Positions 1 to 8,869 of a stretch of DNA of 64,000 nt are shown piece after piece (position 1 is the stretch's first letter; the number at the start of each line of letters is the position of its first letter). The notes beneath the pieces were generated by a model that made no database searches, was not told the DNA's origin, and was given only the letters and a program-made list of their open reading frames with translations. The translations under genes were made by a program, and so were the position numbers. The DNA is from Bacteroidota bacterium. GTDB lineage: Bacteria > Bacteroidota > Bacteroidia > Chitinophagales > LD1. The DNA lies in contig JAFDYQ010000024.1 in NCBI GenBank assembly GCA_018267365.1, positions 1-64,000 on the forward strand. The letters are read 5' to 3'.

Positions 1-458
1 ATAAATTTATTATGAATATAATTTATGTTAACTTTTTGGAATGGCTGTGGTGCCTATCTATAAACTGAAAGCTTAACTTAAGGCGGGACTAAGCTGGAAG
101 CTTAGACCAAAAAGCCCCTGAGTAGTATTGAATGTGTCGCGGAACTAAGTTTCGCAGCAGCCGTCTGTTTTTGGCAACGGAACTAAGTTCCGCGCCAGTA
201 GGACTGTCAAGGACTAAAATTTGTTTTCCGGATACATATATCTACATTTAAGCTTGTAAACAAGTGATAAAGAGTAGAACTAAACATATTTCTGTTGCTG
301 GTATCTCCAGTAAATGAATAGAGGCACTTCCAATGCAAATCAGGGAATGTAGCTTGGTAGTGGCACTTAAAGTACCTAGAACGCTATTTGTTGTGTTTGC
401 GGGTAGTCGAGAAAGTGGATGTTTCTGCACCTCTTTTATTTGAATAAATCTGACTAAC
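1..458. other. Gene-poor AT-rich stretch with short palindromes
   Basis: I see no convincing gene here. The stretch is AT-rich and holds two near-identical palindromic words, GCGGAACTAAGTTTCGC at about 140-156 and CGGAACTAAGTTCCGCG at about 178-194, plus a related GGGACTAAGC word near 85. An open frame on the minus strand (248-478) has no family-like features and I do not call it. The palindromes look like members of a small dispersed repeat family rather than a terminator, because no U-tract follows them. Confidence 0.5.
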
Positions 459-860
459 ATGAGATACCTATTCAGCATTATTTTTTTGTTTTTTTATTTC
501 TCGTCATATTCTCAATACTATTTAGGCTACACCGAAAGAGAACTTTTATCTATTGCAAAATCTGATGTCAATGTTACGACTGTCGAAGATGGTAGCAGAG
601 CTGTCGCATGGAAAGATTCTAGCTTGGAATGTACAATCTATAATTATTTGGATGGTGTTGGAAAATGCTCTTCAACGATGGTTTTTTTCTGGAAGGCTGT
701 GGGTATGAATGGATATATTGAAGCTTTAAATAAGTACGCTGTGACTATCTCTAGTCAAAAGTGGAGGATTTATAAGCGAGGTATTACTCACGGCATAAAT
801 CTATGTTATGATGAAAAGAGAGGCTTATATTTTTTTCTAATCCTAAAAGAGTCGAATTAG
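459..860 (+). CDS. Hypothetical secreted protein, 133 aa
   Basis: I do not recognise a family. The protein starts with a hydrophobic, phenylalanine-rich segment (residues about 2-18) ending in SYSQ, which looks like a Sec signal peptide of the Bacteroidota type. The mature part is about 115 residues, contains two cysteines in the middle (SLEC and GKC) and one near the C-terminus (NLCYDE), and has no membrane segment, so it is probably exported. Base composition is much more AT-rich than in the rest of the window, suggesting a recently acquired or poorly conserved gene. The ATG at 459 is the only start that keeps the signal peptide. Confidence 0.55.
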   Translation: MRYLFSIIFLFFYFSSYSQYYLGYTERELLSIAKSDVNVTTVEDGSRAVAWKDSSLECTIYNYLDGVGKCSSTMVFFWKAVGMNGYIEALNKYAVTISSQKWRIYKRGITHGINLCYDEKRGLYFFLILKESN

Positions 861-990
861 TCTGTTTACAATATTTTCCTGTCATTGTTAGTTGCCAGTC
901 CTGCGTGGAAGGGTAAATACCACTCACATCAAGTGTCAATTGCTAGTTAAATCAATAACCACGTTCTGAGTTCAATTGTAAAGTAAACAC

Positions 991-1173
991 TTATAAAATC
1001 TTCTTGGATTTATAGAGTAGCCACCTATAAGATATTAGCTTATTGCGGAGCTCCCTGCATTCATCAATTAATGTGGTACCAATTGAGGTGTTAAGTTCAG
1101 TAATTTGTTTTGATTTCTTTTCCAGCTGATTTTGAAGGTCAGTTATTGTTAGAAATAGCTCTAAATTATTCAT
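991..1173 (-). CDS. Small coiled-coil-like protein, 60 aa (doubtful)
   Basis: A short frame of 60 residues beginning MNNLELFLTITDLQNQLEKK. Leucines, glutamates and lysines are spaced in a way that could form a coiled coil over residues 10-50. No family is recognised, and no neighbour suggests a role. It lies in the AT-rich patch where chance frames are common, so it may not be a gene. Confidence 0.25.
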   Translation of the reverse strand: MNNLELFLTITDLQNQLEKKSKQITELNTSIGTTLIDECRELRNKLISYRWLLYKSKKIL

Positions 1174-1312
1174 TGTTATAGTTTTGCGACAATTTGGAAA
1201 TACAATACAACATTCCCAAATTTATAACCGAACTAGATTATTTAGATTATAAATTATTCCTGTATAAGTGACAATAATCCTTGGTAAATATTAACGGTAT
1301 TAGGCCCTTGTT

Positions 1313-1372
1313 GTTCCAAGTGTTACTTAGTAAAACTTGGAACTCTGAATAGGATGAAGTCTCTGACTTCAT
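1313..1372. repeat. Two adjacent palindromes in a 460-bp gene-free gap
   Basis: The gap 1174-1635 carries no gene that I can support. It holds an inverted repeat with arms GTTCCAAGT (1313-1321) and ACTTGGAAC (1335-1343). Just after it is a compact palindrome, ATGAAGTCTCTGACTTCAT (1354-1372). Neither is followed by a T-run on either strand, so they look like small dispersed palindromic repeats rather than terminators. Confidence 0.5.
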
Positions 1373-1511
1373 GGCGCATTTGCCCTAAAGTACTATACTT
1401 TGATGATTAAAGCATGGAGAGAGTTGTCAGAATCTCCCGACCTACGGATTGTCCTCGTTTAAATGCGATGTTTCAGCAGTAAAATTGTATATCATCTGTG
1501 TGCTGCTATTG

Positions 1512-1610
1512 TGCTTTAGGGTGCTGTCTCAAATCCCCCTGGCCCCCTTAGAAAGGGGGAATGTCAGCCATTTTGCGCCATGGGCAAAATTAGTTTTACG
1601 ATGTTTTCAG
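1512..1610. repeat. Direct repeat, copy 1 (3' side of the PKD protein gene)
   Basis: A segment starting TGCTTTAGGGTGCTGTCTCA, followed by a C-rich/G-rich hairpin (about 1536-1560). Positions 1512-1572 match 4092-4152 with only two substitutions, and weaker similarity continues to about 1610, where both copies contain TACGATGTTTT. A third partial copy of the right half starts at 4247. The two full copies lie in the same orientation, 2580 bp apart, on either side of the gene at 1636-3927. Confidence 0.85.
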
Positions 1611-1635
1611 ATTGGGATGGTATGTTGAGCGCTGG

Positions 1636-3927
1636 TTATCTTTTGCTGACGGATAGGACCTCTGTCTGTCCTGCTGTATAGGCCACTACGCAATAGTAGA
1701 TACCAGCAGCATAGCTGCTGAGGTCAAAGACGTAGGTGCCCGCCTGTGATAGTTCATGTGGCGCAGACCAGAGCATGGTGCCGCTGGCACTGAGTAGTCC
1801 GAGGGTGGCGGGTGCTGCTACCTGTACGTTGATTTTATCTCCTGTAGGGTTAGGATAGAGGAAAGTGCGATAGCGCGCTACCTCACCGATGCCGGCAGTG
1901 GTCACCGTTATCGCTTGTGCTGTACTGCTATGGCCACAGGAATTATAGACTATCGCACTGACTAGATAGGTGTCGTCATGCTGATAAATGTGTTGCACGG
2001 TATCTGCCATAGCCGTAGTACCATCATCAAACACCCAAACGATGCTGTCGTAAGAACCTGTCACAACAGGAGATAGCCTCAAAGTGTCTCCTGACAGCAG
2101 ATATGTGAATGAAATCTGAGGCGCAGCGCATCCCCCACTCACTGTGACCTGGCGCACGAGGCTGTCACGGCCGCAGGCATTGTAGGCTATAGCCGTAACT
2201 GTGTAGGTGCCATCGTGTGCGTAGGTATGGCGGAGCGTATCTCCCTTGCCAGAGGTGCCATCACCATAGTGCCAGATGATGCTATCGTGCTGGCTGGTGG
2301 TGGTGGCTGACAGGCGTAGAGTATCGCCTGAGGTAGAGACGGTGAAGCTAACACCCGGTGTAGGACAGGCACAGCTACTGGTTCCGATCTTAGTTATGAA
2401 GAAATTTCCAGATGCTCCATCGGTGTTGGTCACATTACCCGCAGGCGTGTGCATGTAGTTTGTGATGCTGCCGCCCAGGTAAACATTGCCGCGCCAGTCT
2501 TTGGCACCGGAGCGGATGGCATCGCCCCCACCATATACATTTTGATTGATCGTGCCGAGATCAGCCGTGAAATTTTGTAGGATATTTCCATTACTGTCAA
2601 TACGACTAATGACAGTGTAGTAATTAGAGCAGTTGTAAGGACAATTTCCAGTGCCTGTCGTAATAGTATCATGGTGATTATAAACTATGGTGCCATTTGT
2701 TGGCATACTCCAGGCATAATCAGCTAATGGCATGAACTTAAAGGTATATCCATATGCAGCATTGCTCGCAGTTATATTCTTACCCCAACGAACATTCCCA
2801 TTGACGTCAATGCTAAGCATTCCGTTACTAAAATCTTGCTGAGTAAAATGACTTTGTGTTCTGATGGTATCGTGTACGAAGATACTTATAGTATCCAACT
2901 GTAAGGCAGCAACTATTTGACGTGTCTGTGAGTTGTAATTACAAGGCCCCATCGTTGTGTAAAAAATTCTTGAAGTATCCCGAACTATAAATCTAAAATT
3001 GCCGGATTTATCCAAAGAAAAAATAAAAGGTGTTGAATTACATTTTGCCGTATCATCAATAAAAGTACGTGATGACAATTTTAATGTATCTCCACCGGAA
3101 CCAAAATCACCGTATATGTTTCCGCTTTCATAATAGTTTTCATTTTCATCTATAGTCCAAAAGGCATTAGGGTCGGCTGTATGGGACAGAAAATAATTGT
3201 TAGCGGCATAATACCCGCTAATAATGGCTCCATTTAAAGGGTTTATTTGAAGAATATAATGGCCCTTTTGAGTAGTTGTAAAAGTAGACGATAACCTATA
3301 ATTACTATCTAACATTGTACTTGCCCATAAATTTCCCGAAGTGCCAATCCGTAACCCATAACTATAGTTGTGTTGGGTATTATAAGTACTATCACTTTCA
3401 TAATTTCTAAACCAAACCAGTTTGCCTAAGCTGTCATATTTTATCATGCAAAGGTAGTGCTGTGCTAGAAATGACGCCGGCGGATCTATGACCGTATCAC
3501 CTAAATGTAAACGAAGACCGCCATTACCATATCTAAAGTTAGTTGTGAAATAAGTATTTCCTTGCGGATCGGTCTTCACATCATAAAGAAGTAGGTCTCC
3601 CCACTCGGATCCAATTTGTTTTGCCCAACGCATATTGCCAGCGCAGGTATAGCTAAATAGCAAGTAGGATACACCCGCACCTGTTTGTGAATAGCTCCCT
3701 GAACTACTGAAGGTGTCAAACGCCATATTCTGACCATTAATAACTCCGGCTGCATATACATTCCCTTTTGCATCACATCCACCAATAGCGCAATGTGCAG
3801 CCGTGGGTAGGGCATTATTGTCAGAGACACTGCCTCCGGCTTTGACCCATTGCCAGCTCTGGGTCTGGGCGTGTGTGGTGGTGACAATACAAAAGGAGAG
3901 GAGTAGAAGGGGTAGGGTCAACTTCAT
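1636..3927 (-). CDS. Secreted PKD-domain protein with T9SS type A sorting domain
   Basis: A 763-residue exported protein. Residues 1-20 are a Sec signal peptide ending TTHAQ. Residues about 20-520 resemble the SBBP/beta-propeller-like region of large Bacteroidota surface proteins, with recurring 'DxxGNxxW/Y' elements such as DPQGNTYFTT and DWRGNVYLGG. Two tandem PKD domains follow (about 522-680), each with the HDSI/YDSI..W..DGT and 'HxYxHDxTYxVxAI' pattern. The last 80 residues start with FLYPNPTGDKI and match the Por-secretion type A tail, so the protein should be exported through T9SS and attached to or released from the surface. No catalytic domain is seen. It is bounded by direct repeats and stands alone on its strand. 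Confidence 0.85.
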   Translation of the reverse strand: MKLTLPLLLLSFCIVTTTHAQTQSWQWVKAGGSVSDNNALPTAAHCAIGGCDAKGNVYAAGVINGQNMAFDTFSSSGSYSQTGAGVSYLLFSYTCAGNMRWAKQIGSEWGDLLLYDVKTDPQGNTYFTTNFRYGNGGLRLHLGDTVIDPPASFLAQHYLCMIKYDSLGKLVWFRNYESDSTYNTQHNYSYGLRIGTSGNLWASTMLDSNYRLSSTFTTTQKGHYILQINPLNGAIISGYYAANNYFLSHTADPNAFWTIDENENYYESGNIYGDFGSGGDTLKLSSRTFIDDTAKCNSTPFIFSLDKSGNFRFIVRDTSRIFYTTMGPCNYNSQTRQIVAALQLDTISIFVHDTIRTQSHFTQQDFSNGMLSIDVNGNVRWGKNITASNAAYGYTFKFMPLADYAWSMPTNGTIVYNHHDTITTGTGNCPYNCSNYYTVISRIDSNGNILQNFTADLGTINQNVYGGGDAIRSGAKDWRGNVYLGGSITNYMHTPAGNVTNTDGASGNFFITKIGTSSCACPTPGVSFTVSTSGDTLRLSATTTSQHDSIIWHYGDGTSGKGDTLRHTYAHDGTYTVTAIAYNACGRDSLVRQVTVSGGCAAPQISFTYLLSGDTLRLSPVVTGSYDSIVWVFDDGTTAMADTVQHIYQHDDTYLVSAIVYNSCGHSSTAQAITVTTAGIGEVARYRTFLYPNPTGDKINVQVAAPATLGLLSASGTMLWSAPHELSQAGTYVFDLSSYAAGIYYCVVAYTAGQTEVLSVSKR

Positions 3928-4091
3928 GCGGTGTCAATTTTTAATAAACTTAGAATATATCGTGCTGATAGCAAAGGGAGGCGGTGTTAAAATGATGTGT
4001 TCGGGGTTGTGTCCGAATCCACAAGTGTGCGAGCTTTTTAAAAGGTGATCAGATAGTAATGGGTAGCAGGTCATTTTTGTGGTGCTGCTTT

Positions 4092-4190
4092 TGCTTTAGG
4101 GTGCTGTCTCAAATCCCCCTGGCCCCCTTAGTAAGGGGGAGTGTCAGCCATTATTCTGTTTGGGTAAATGTGTTCTACGATGTTTTTGAT
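4092..4190. repeat. Direct repeat, copy 2 (5' side of the PKD protein gene)
   Basis: The second copy of the repeat at 1512-1610, in the same orientation; 4092-4152 differs at two positions. A partial third copy (GTGTCAGCCATTATGCGC and onward) begins at 4247. The gap 3928-4397 holds these repeats and a terminator but no convincing gene; a short frame at 4059-4310 is only a translation of the repeat. Confidence 0.85.
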
Positions 4191-4324
4191 GCATTACGTT
4201 TGTTTAAAGCCGCTTACTACCAATTTATAGGTCATCGCCATAGGCGAGTGTCAGCCATTATGCGCTGTGGGCAAAGGTGGCTAACAATGTTTTTGGGTGA
4301 TATAGCTTAGGTGATGCGTGGCTA

Positions 4325-4360
4325 TTAAAACGAAGCTGCCGCACCCGGGGGCACGGCAGC
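4325..4360 (-). terminator. Rho-independent-like terminator of the OmpA-family gene
   Basis: Arms GCTGCCG (4335-4341) and CGGCAGC (4354-4360) form a GC-rich stem. Read on the minus strand the stem is followed by TTCGTTTTAATAG. It lies 38 bp beyond the stop codon of the lipoprotein gene that ends at 4398. Confidence 0.65.
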
Positions 4361-4397
4361 ACTGTTTAACCAATCCTCGTAAAAACAAGCAGCAAGT

Positions 4398-5255
4398 TTA
4401 CTTTTTGACCAGGAGGTCAAAGAACTGATCCAGTTGTGGTAGTATGACGATGCGGGTGCGGCGGTTCATAGAGCGGCCCGCAGGTGTATCGTTAGTCGCT
4501 ACGGGCAGGTACTGGCTGCGGCCTGCGGCAGTCATGTGTGCCGGTGGTATGTGGTACTCGCGCTGCAGGATGCGCACTACAGAGGTGGCACGCTTCACGC
4601 TCAGGTCCCAGTTGTCTACCAGCTCGGCAGTGTGTATCGGCACATTGTCTGTATAGCCCTCTACCATAAACTCGATCTCAGGATGAGCGAGGAGCACTTT
4701 GGCCACCTTGCCGAGTACCTGGTGCGCAGCCTTGGTCACCGTGTAGCGGCCGCTATTGAAGAGCATCTTGTCAGATATGTCTACATACACCACGCCCTTC
4801 TCTACGTTTATGTTGATGTCCTTGTCATTCATATCGCCCACGGCACCCTTGAGGTTATTGACCAGGGCCATATTCAGCGAGTCCTTGCGCGCCATAGCAG
4901 ACTGCAGGCCATTGATGTAGTTGTCCTTGGCATTGATCACGTCGAGAGATTTCTTGACGCTCTCGGCCTGCTTGGCGCTCATCACAGAGACATCCTGCAG
5001 GGTGTTGAGTATTTGCGCATTGTCTTTGCTGGCGCCGGCCAGGCGTTTATTGAGGTCGTCTATCAGGCTCTGCAGCGAGGCTACCTTTGCACTGAGTTTG
5101 CTGTTTTCATCTTTGGTGCTGGCCAGCTGGTCCTGGCAGTTTTTGACATCTATGGTCAGTTTTTTGTTGGCATCGGTGAGTGCGGCCTTCTTGGTAGCGC
5201 AGGAACTGAGCGCTGCCAGACTGACGATCACGAGAGCCATTTTGATCTTTTTCAT
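4398..5255 (-). CDS. OmpA/MotB-domain lipoprotein with coiled-coil N-terminus
   Basis: A 285-residue outer-membrane-associated lipoprotein. The start at 5255 gives a lipoprotein signal (MKKIKMALVIVSLAALSSC) with the acylated cysteine at residue 19; a longer frame upstream would bury this signal. Residues 25-120 are rich in K, D, L and S with heptad-like spacing and should form a coiled coil. Residues about 155-275 are an OmpA-type peptidoglycan-binding domain with VEGYTDNVPI, LSVKRATSVV, AAGRSQYLPV and NRRTRIVI. It likely tethers the outer membrane to peptidoglycan. It is divergent from the AraC-type gene at 5417, with 161 bp between. Confidence 0.9.
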   Translation of the reverse strand: MKKIKMALVIVSLAALSSCATKKAALTDANKKLTIDVKNCQDQLASTKDENSKLSAKVASLQSLIDDLNKRLAGASKDNAQILNTLQDVSVMSAKQAESVKKSLDVINAKDNYINGLQSAMARKDSLNMALVNNLKGAVGDMNDKDININVEKGVVYVDISDKMLFNSGRYTVTKAAHQVLGKVAKVLLAHPEIEFMVEGYTDNVPIHTAELVDNWDLSVKRATSVVRILQREYHIPPAHMTAAGRSQYLPVATNDTPAGRSMNRRTRIVILPQLDQFFDLLVKK

Positions 5256-5416
5256 TGTGATGATGTATTGATTTAGGTTAGAAAAAATAATACGTGGCTC
5301 TAAGGTGCCCACAAAAGTACTGCCAGCCTGAAGGCGTGTATAGCACTATCTGAAAGGGCCGTGGTACTTTTTATCTTTTAGCATTTTTTATCATTCATAC
5401 TTACTCTATTTGCAGC

Positions 5417-6301
5417 GTGGTTCATCGCGACAAAATACCCTCCTACCATATAGGTGAGATCAAAAAGAAAAAAGCAGCGGCAGCAGATTTTGAGTTTTAC
5501 CGCTTTGAGTATTTTGTGAGTGATATAGACCACCTCAAGCATCCCCACCGGCATGATCATTTTGCCCTCTTCTTTGTGACGGGTGGCCAGGGTGAGCACC
5601 TGATAGATTTCAAAAGCTATGAGCTGCGGGCGCGGCGTGTATTTCTGATCGCACCGGGGCAGGTGCATGCGTGGCAGCGATTTCAGGGTGTGACGGGTTT
5701 TGTACTGCTATTCACCAAGGAGTTTTTTACGCTCACGCTGCAGTACAAGGAGCTACGCGCCTATCTTTTCTTTAATAATATATACCGGCATGCCTACCTC
5801 GATCTGGAGAAGGAGGAGGAGGCACACCTGGAGCGGCTGCTGCTGGATGTAGAGCGCGAGCACCTGCATCCGCGCAGCTATAGTCAGCACATCATCCGCG
5901 GGTATATCAATATTATACTCTTTGAGCTATCGGCTGTGTATGAGAAGGCGATGCCTGCTGCGGCAGATAATCATGTGATAGATAGCCGCCTCAGAGAGCT
6001 GGAGATGCTGGTGGAGAAAAACTTTCGCAAGTGCCATCTCGTGGCCGACTATGCAGCTATGCTGCACGTGACGCCAAACTACCTGAATGCCATCTGCAAA
6101 AAACATAAGGGCAAGCCTGCCGGCGAGTTTATCAGAGACCGGGTGATGCTGGAGGCGCGCCGCCTGCTCACCCACTCAGACCGTACTATCACGCAGATAG
6201 CGTATGATCTCGGATTTGAGGACAATAGCTACTTTGGCCGCTTCTTTCGCAAGTATGGGGGCATGACGCCGGCCTCTTTTCGCGAGAGCCTCCACCAGTA
6301 A
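5417..6301 (+). CDS. AraC-family transcriptional regulator
   Basis: A 294-residue regulator. Residues about 25-170 form a cupin-like sensing domain (HPHRHDHFALFFVTGGQGEH, then a second histidine in APGQVHAW), and residues about 195-292 are a double helix-turn-helix AraC/XylS DNA-binding domain. The first helix pair includes VADYAAMLHVTPNYLNAICK and the second TITQIAYDLGFEDNSYFGRF with the usual FRKYGGMTPASFR ending. The ligand is unknown. The divergent lipoprotein gene at 4398-5255 is a possible target because the two share a 161-bp intergenic region, but nothing in the sequence proves this. Confidence 0.9.
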   Translation: MVHRDKIPSYHIGEIKKKKAAAADFEFYRFEYFVSDIDHLKHPHRHDHFALFFVTGGQGEHLIDFKSYELRARRVFLIAPGQVHAWQRFQGVTGFVLLFTKEFFTLTLQYKELRAYLFFNNIYRHAYLDLEKEEEAHLERLLLDVEREHLHPRSYSQHIIRGYINIILFELSAVYEKAMPAAADNHVIDSRLRELEMLVEKNFRKCHLVADYAAMLHVTPNYLNAICKKHKGKPAGEFIRDRVMLEARRLLTHSDRTITQIAYDLGFEDNSYFGRFFRKYGGMTPASFRESLHQ

Positions 6302-6442
6302 AAAGTACCATACATCGAATGAATAATACCAATGCTATAACATTGGTAGCCATAGCTTTGTATCCTCTTCTGGGATTTAGGTTTTATACCTCCTTCGAAG
6401 CTTTGGGACCGGTAAATCAGCTGTAGGGGGATCTGCACAGGT

Positions 6443-7780
6443 TTATCTCATAGCGTCCCAAAGCTTTCGGAGGCGGTCCAGACTAAGACGGCCGCCAGGC
6501 CCTACTGTAGCTGAGAGCTTATGCATTTCTTCCCCCATTTCTACCTGTATAGCCGAGGCCTTTTTAGTAGACAATATCTGTGATGGATAGATGCTGCGGT
6601 GACCTGTCATGAGAAAGCTGATGACACAACTGATGGCTGCATAGGTAGCGACAGCCGGGCCAAATAGCTCCAGGCCCATGATGCTGGCGGCGATGGGGGT
6701 ATTGGCGGCACCGGAGAGCAGGCTCACCATGCCGATAGCGGCAAAGGTCGCATTGTCTACATGCAGTATCTGTGCAAAGAGGCTACCCGCTGCCGCGCCG
6801 ATGAAAAAGATAGGCGTCACTACGCCACCGCTACCGCCAAAGCTCAGCGTGATGATGGTGAAAAGCATCTTTAGCAGAAAGTCATACCAGAAGGCATATT
6901 CCTTGCCGGCCAGCTCCAGCTCTACGGTCTCTACACCCAGTCCGGCATATTTAGCAGAGAATAAAAAGATGAAGGCTACCAGTGCAGTACCGCCTATAAA
7001 ATTTTTCAGGTATTCATTCAGCTGCCACTTCTCTACATAATGCTCTACAGCACGAAACGACTCTATAAAGGCAAAAGAGATAGTGCCAAACACAATGCCG
7101 GCAAACATCACAATGAGAAAGAAGGACTGCGAGAAAGTGGGGAGAAAATTGATATGGCTATGGAAATAGGTGATGCCAAAGGAGATACAGACATGGTAGG
7201 CTATGATGCCGGAAATAAATGAAGGCAGCATCACATCATACATCACAGCCCCTACATAGAGTACCTCCAGGCCAAAGATGGCACCTGATATAGGCGTGCC
7301 AAATACGGCTGCAAAACCTGCACTGATACCGCAGATGACGAGCTTCTTGCGGTCGCGGTCATCCAGGCGGAGGATATCGGAAAAGAGGGAGGCCAGACCT
7401 GCACCGATCTGTCCACTCGGACCTTCCTTGCCTACTGAGCCACCGGCAGCTATAGTGATGATGGTGGTGAAAAGTTTGATAGGTATCACACCTACATTGA
7501 TCTTGCCATTGCGCTTGTGTACCGCTTCTATCACCTTCTCGGTGCCGTGGCCTTTGGATTGAGGGGCGAGCTTATTGATGATAAACGCACATATCACAAA
7601 AATAAAGGGCAGCGAAATATAGTAGTAAGGCACCTGATACGAATAGCCGGTACTGATCTGCAGAAGCTTGAGGAAAACTGTGGTGGACCCACCCACCAGC
7701 ACACCTATGATCACAGCCAGTGTGATCCACTTTACTATACTTAAAAAAATAGCCGTTTGCTCCTCAAAACTTTCTTTCAT
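6443..7780 (-). CDS. ClC-family chloride channel/transporter
   Basis: A 445-residue polytopic inner-membrane protein of the voltage-gated chloride channel family. Visible family signatures are GKEGPSGQIGAGL in the first third, which supplies the gating glutamate of the GxEGP motif, and GGSGGVVTPIFFIGAAAG near the middle, which corresponds to the second pore motif (GxFxP; here valine replaces the usual phenylalanine). About ten hydrophobic segments follow the family pattern. No CBS domains are attached, so this is the short form. Keeping the gating glutamate is compatible with either proton-coupled exchange or gated channel activity; the sequence alone does not settle which. It is not tightly linked to a neighbour. 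Confidence 0.9.
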   Translation of the reverse strand: MKESFEEQTAIFLSIVKWITLAVIIGVLVGGSTTVFLKLLQISTGYSYQVPYYYISLPFIFVICAFIINKLAPQSKGHGTEKVIEAVHKRNGKINVGVIPIKLFTTIITIAAGGSVGKEGPSGQIGAGLASLFSDILRLDDRDRKKLVICGISAGFAAVFGTPISGAIFGLEVLYVGAVMYDVMLPSFISGIIAYHVCISFGITYFHSHINFLPTFSQSFFLIVMFAGIVFGTISFAFIESFRAVEHYVEKWQLNEYLKNFIGGTALVAFIFLFSAKYAGLGVETVELELAGKEYAFWYDFLLKMLFTIITLSFGGSGGVVTPIFFIGAAAGSLFAQILHVDNATFAAIGMVSLLSGAANTPIAASIMGLELFGPAVATYAAISCVISFLMTGHRSIYPSQILSTKKASAIQVEMGEEMHKLSATVGPGGRLSLDRLRKLWDAMR

Positions 7781-7927
7781 GATCCCTCATTGACTTTTTT
7801 ATATACAAAGAACATACCTGAGCGGTATGCCGGATACTGATCAAAAAAAGGGGGGATCTTCTTTTGGCGGTGCAAAGGTAATGCAATGACAAGGCATATA
7901 CTACCCTTTTGCAAATATTTTAAAGCT

Positions 7928-8773
7928 TTATGCCTTTAACGCCTGACGCTCATGGTATTCCAGTATCCTGTAGACAGGCTGCGGGTCTACGGCACCGAGG
8001 GTACACCTATACTCGTGTGCCACCTGCTCCAGCTCCCTGCGAAAGTGATAGGCAATAGAACCTACGAAGTGTACCGGCATATTGTCATACCCAGCGAAAC
8101 ACTGCACATCATGCTCAAAAAACTCGCGGAAGCCATCCAGCACCAGCTGCACCATATAGTCCCGATCGGGTGCGGTAGTGAGCACCATGGCAAAGCCCGC
8201 CATATACACATTGGCATGCGGCTCATTATACACGGCCCAGAGTATTTTCTCTTTGGTGAGGTCGTAGGTCTTTAGCATAAAGTCATAAGTAGCCTGAGGC
8301 AATTCTTTATACAGAAACGCCTGCAGCAGTTTGCGGCCAAAATAGCTGCCGCTGGCCTCATCGCCCAGTATGTAGCCCATGCCGCGCTGTATGGTATAGT
8401 CTATCCGGCCGCCATCATACATGCATGCATTGGACCCGGTGCCCAATATGCCTACTATACACGGGTGCCCGTCATATGTGGCTATGCAGGCTCCCATCAT
8501 ATCGTGATCTACATGTATATCTGCAGTGGGAAAGAATTTTTTCAGCCCCTGGTAGACTATGTCTGTACGCTCAGGGCTGGAGACACCCGAGCCGTAAAAC
8601 CAGATCTGTGTCACCTTCTCACGTATGGCGTGCAGTCCGTCGCTTTTCATCAGCTCACGATAGATAGCGTCTGATGTGTAGTAAAAAGGATTGAGACCGA
8701 TGGTGTGTATCATCTCCCCGCCGCGGGCCAGCCAGCTGGTCTTGGTAGATCCTGAGTCTGCTACGAGTATCAT
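7928..8773 (-). CDS. BadF/BadG-type ATPase, probable N-acetylglucosamine kinase-like enzyme
   Basis: A 281-residue sugar-kinase-fold (ASKHA) protein. The phosphate-1 loop is MILVADSGSTKT at the very N-terminus, the phosphate-2 loop is GILGTGSNACMYDG, and the family's GDEASGSYFGRKLL follows. These fit the BadF/BadG/BcrA/BcrD ATPase family as found in Bacteroidota, where members resemble N-acetylglucosamine or N-acetylmuramate kinases of cell-wall recycling. The substrate here is inferred, not shown. The start is set at 8773 because a longer frame runs back across the divergent gene at 8870 and would place the phosphate loop nearly 190 residues in. Confidence 0.85.
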   Translation of the reverse strand: MILVADSGSTKTSWLARGGEMIHTIGLNPFYYTSDAIYRELMKSDGLHAIREKVTQIWFYGSGVSSPERTDIVYQGLKKFFPTADIHVDHDMMGACIATYDGHPCIVGILGTGSNACMYDGGRIDYTIQRGMGYILGDEASGSYFGRKLLQAFLYKELPQATYDFMLKTYDLTKEKILWAVYNEPHANVYMAGFAMVLTTAPDRDYMVQLVLDGFREFFEHDVQCFAGYDNMPVHFVGSIAYHFRRELEQVAHEYRCTLGAVDPQPVYRILEYHERQALKA

Positions 8774-8869
8774 TGCGTCATTTTTTTGTGCTGTCCAAGA
8801 TAGGCATTTCTGCAGGAGGCTAAAAAAATCCCTAGTTTTGGCAGGCGCTGTAGCGCACATAGAAATGCC

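Noticed and set aside
248-478. A 76-residue minus-strand frame
   Set aside because: It overlaps the secreted protein gene at 459 and lies in AT-rich, repeat-bearing DNA with no recognisable motif.
4059-4310. An 83-residue plus-strand frame between direct repeats
   Set aside because: It is a translation of repeat sequence and has no protein-like features.
4536-5276. A 246-residue plus-strand frame opposite the OmpA lipoprotein
   Set aside because: It is antisense to a clear family member; the opposite strand holds the lipobox and OmpA motifs.
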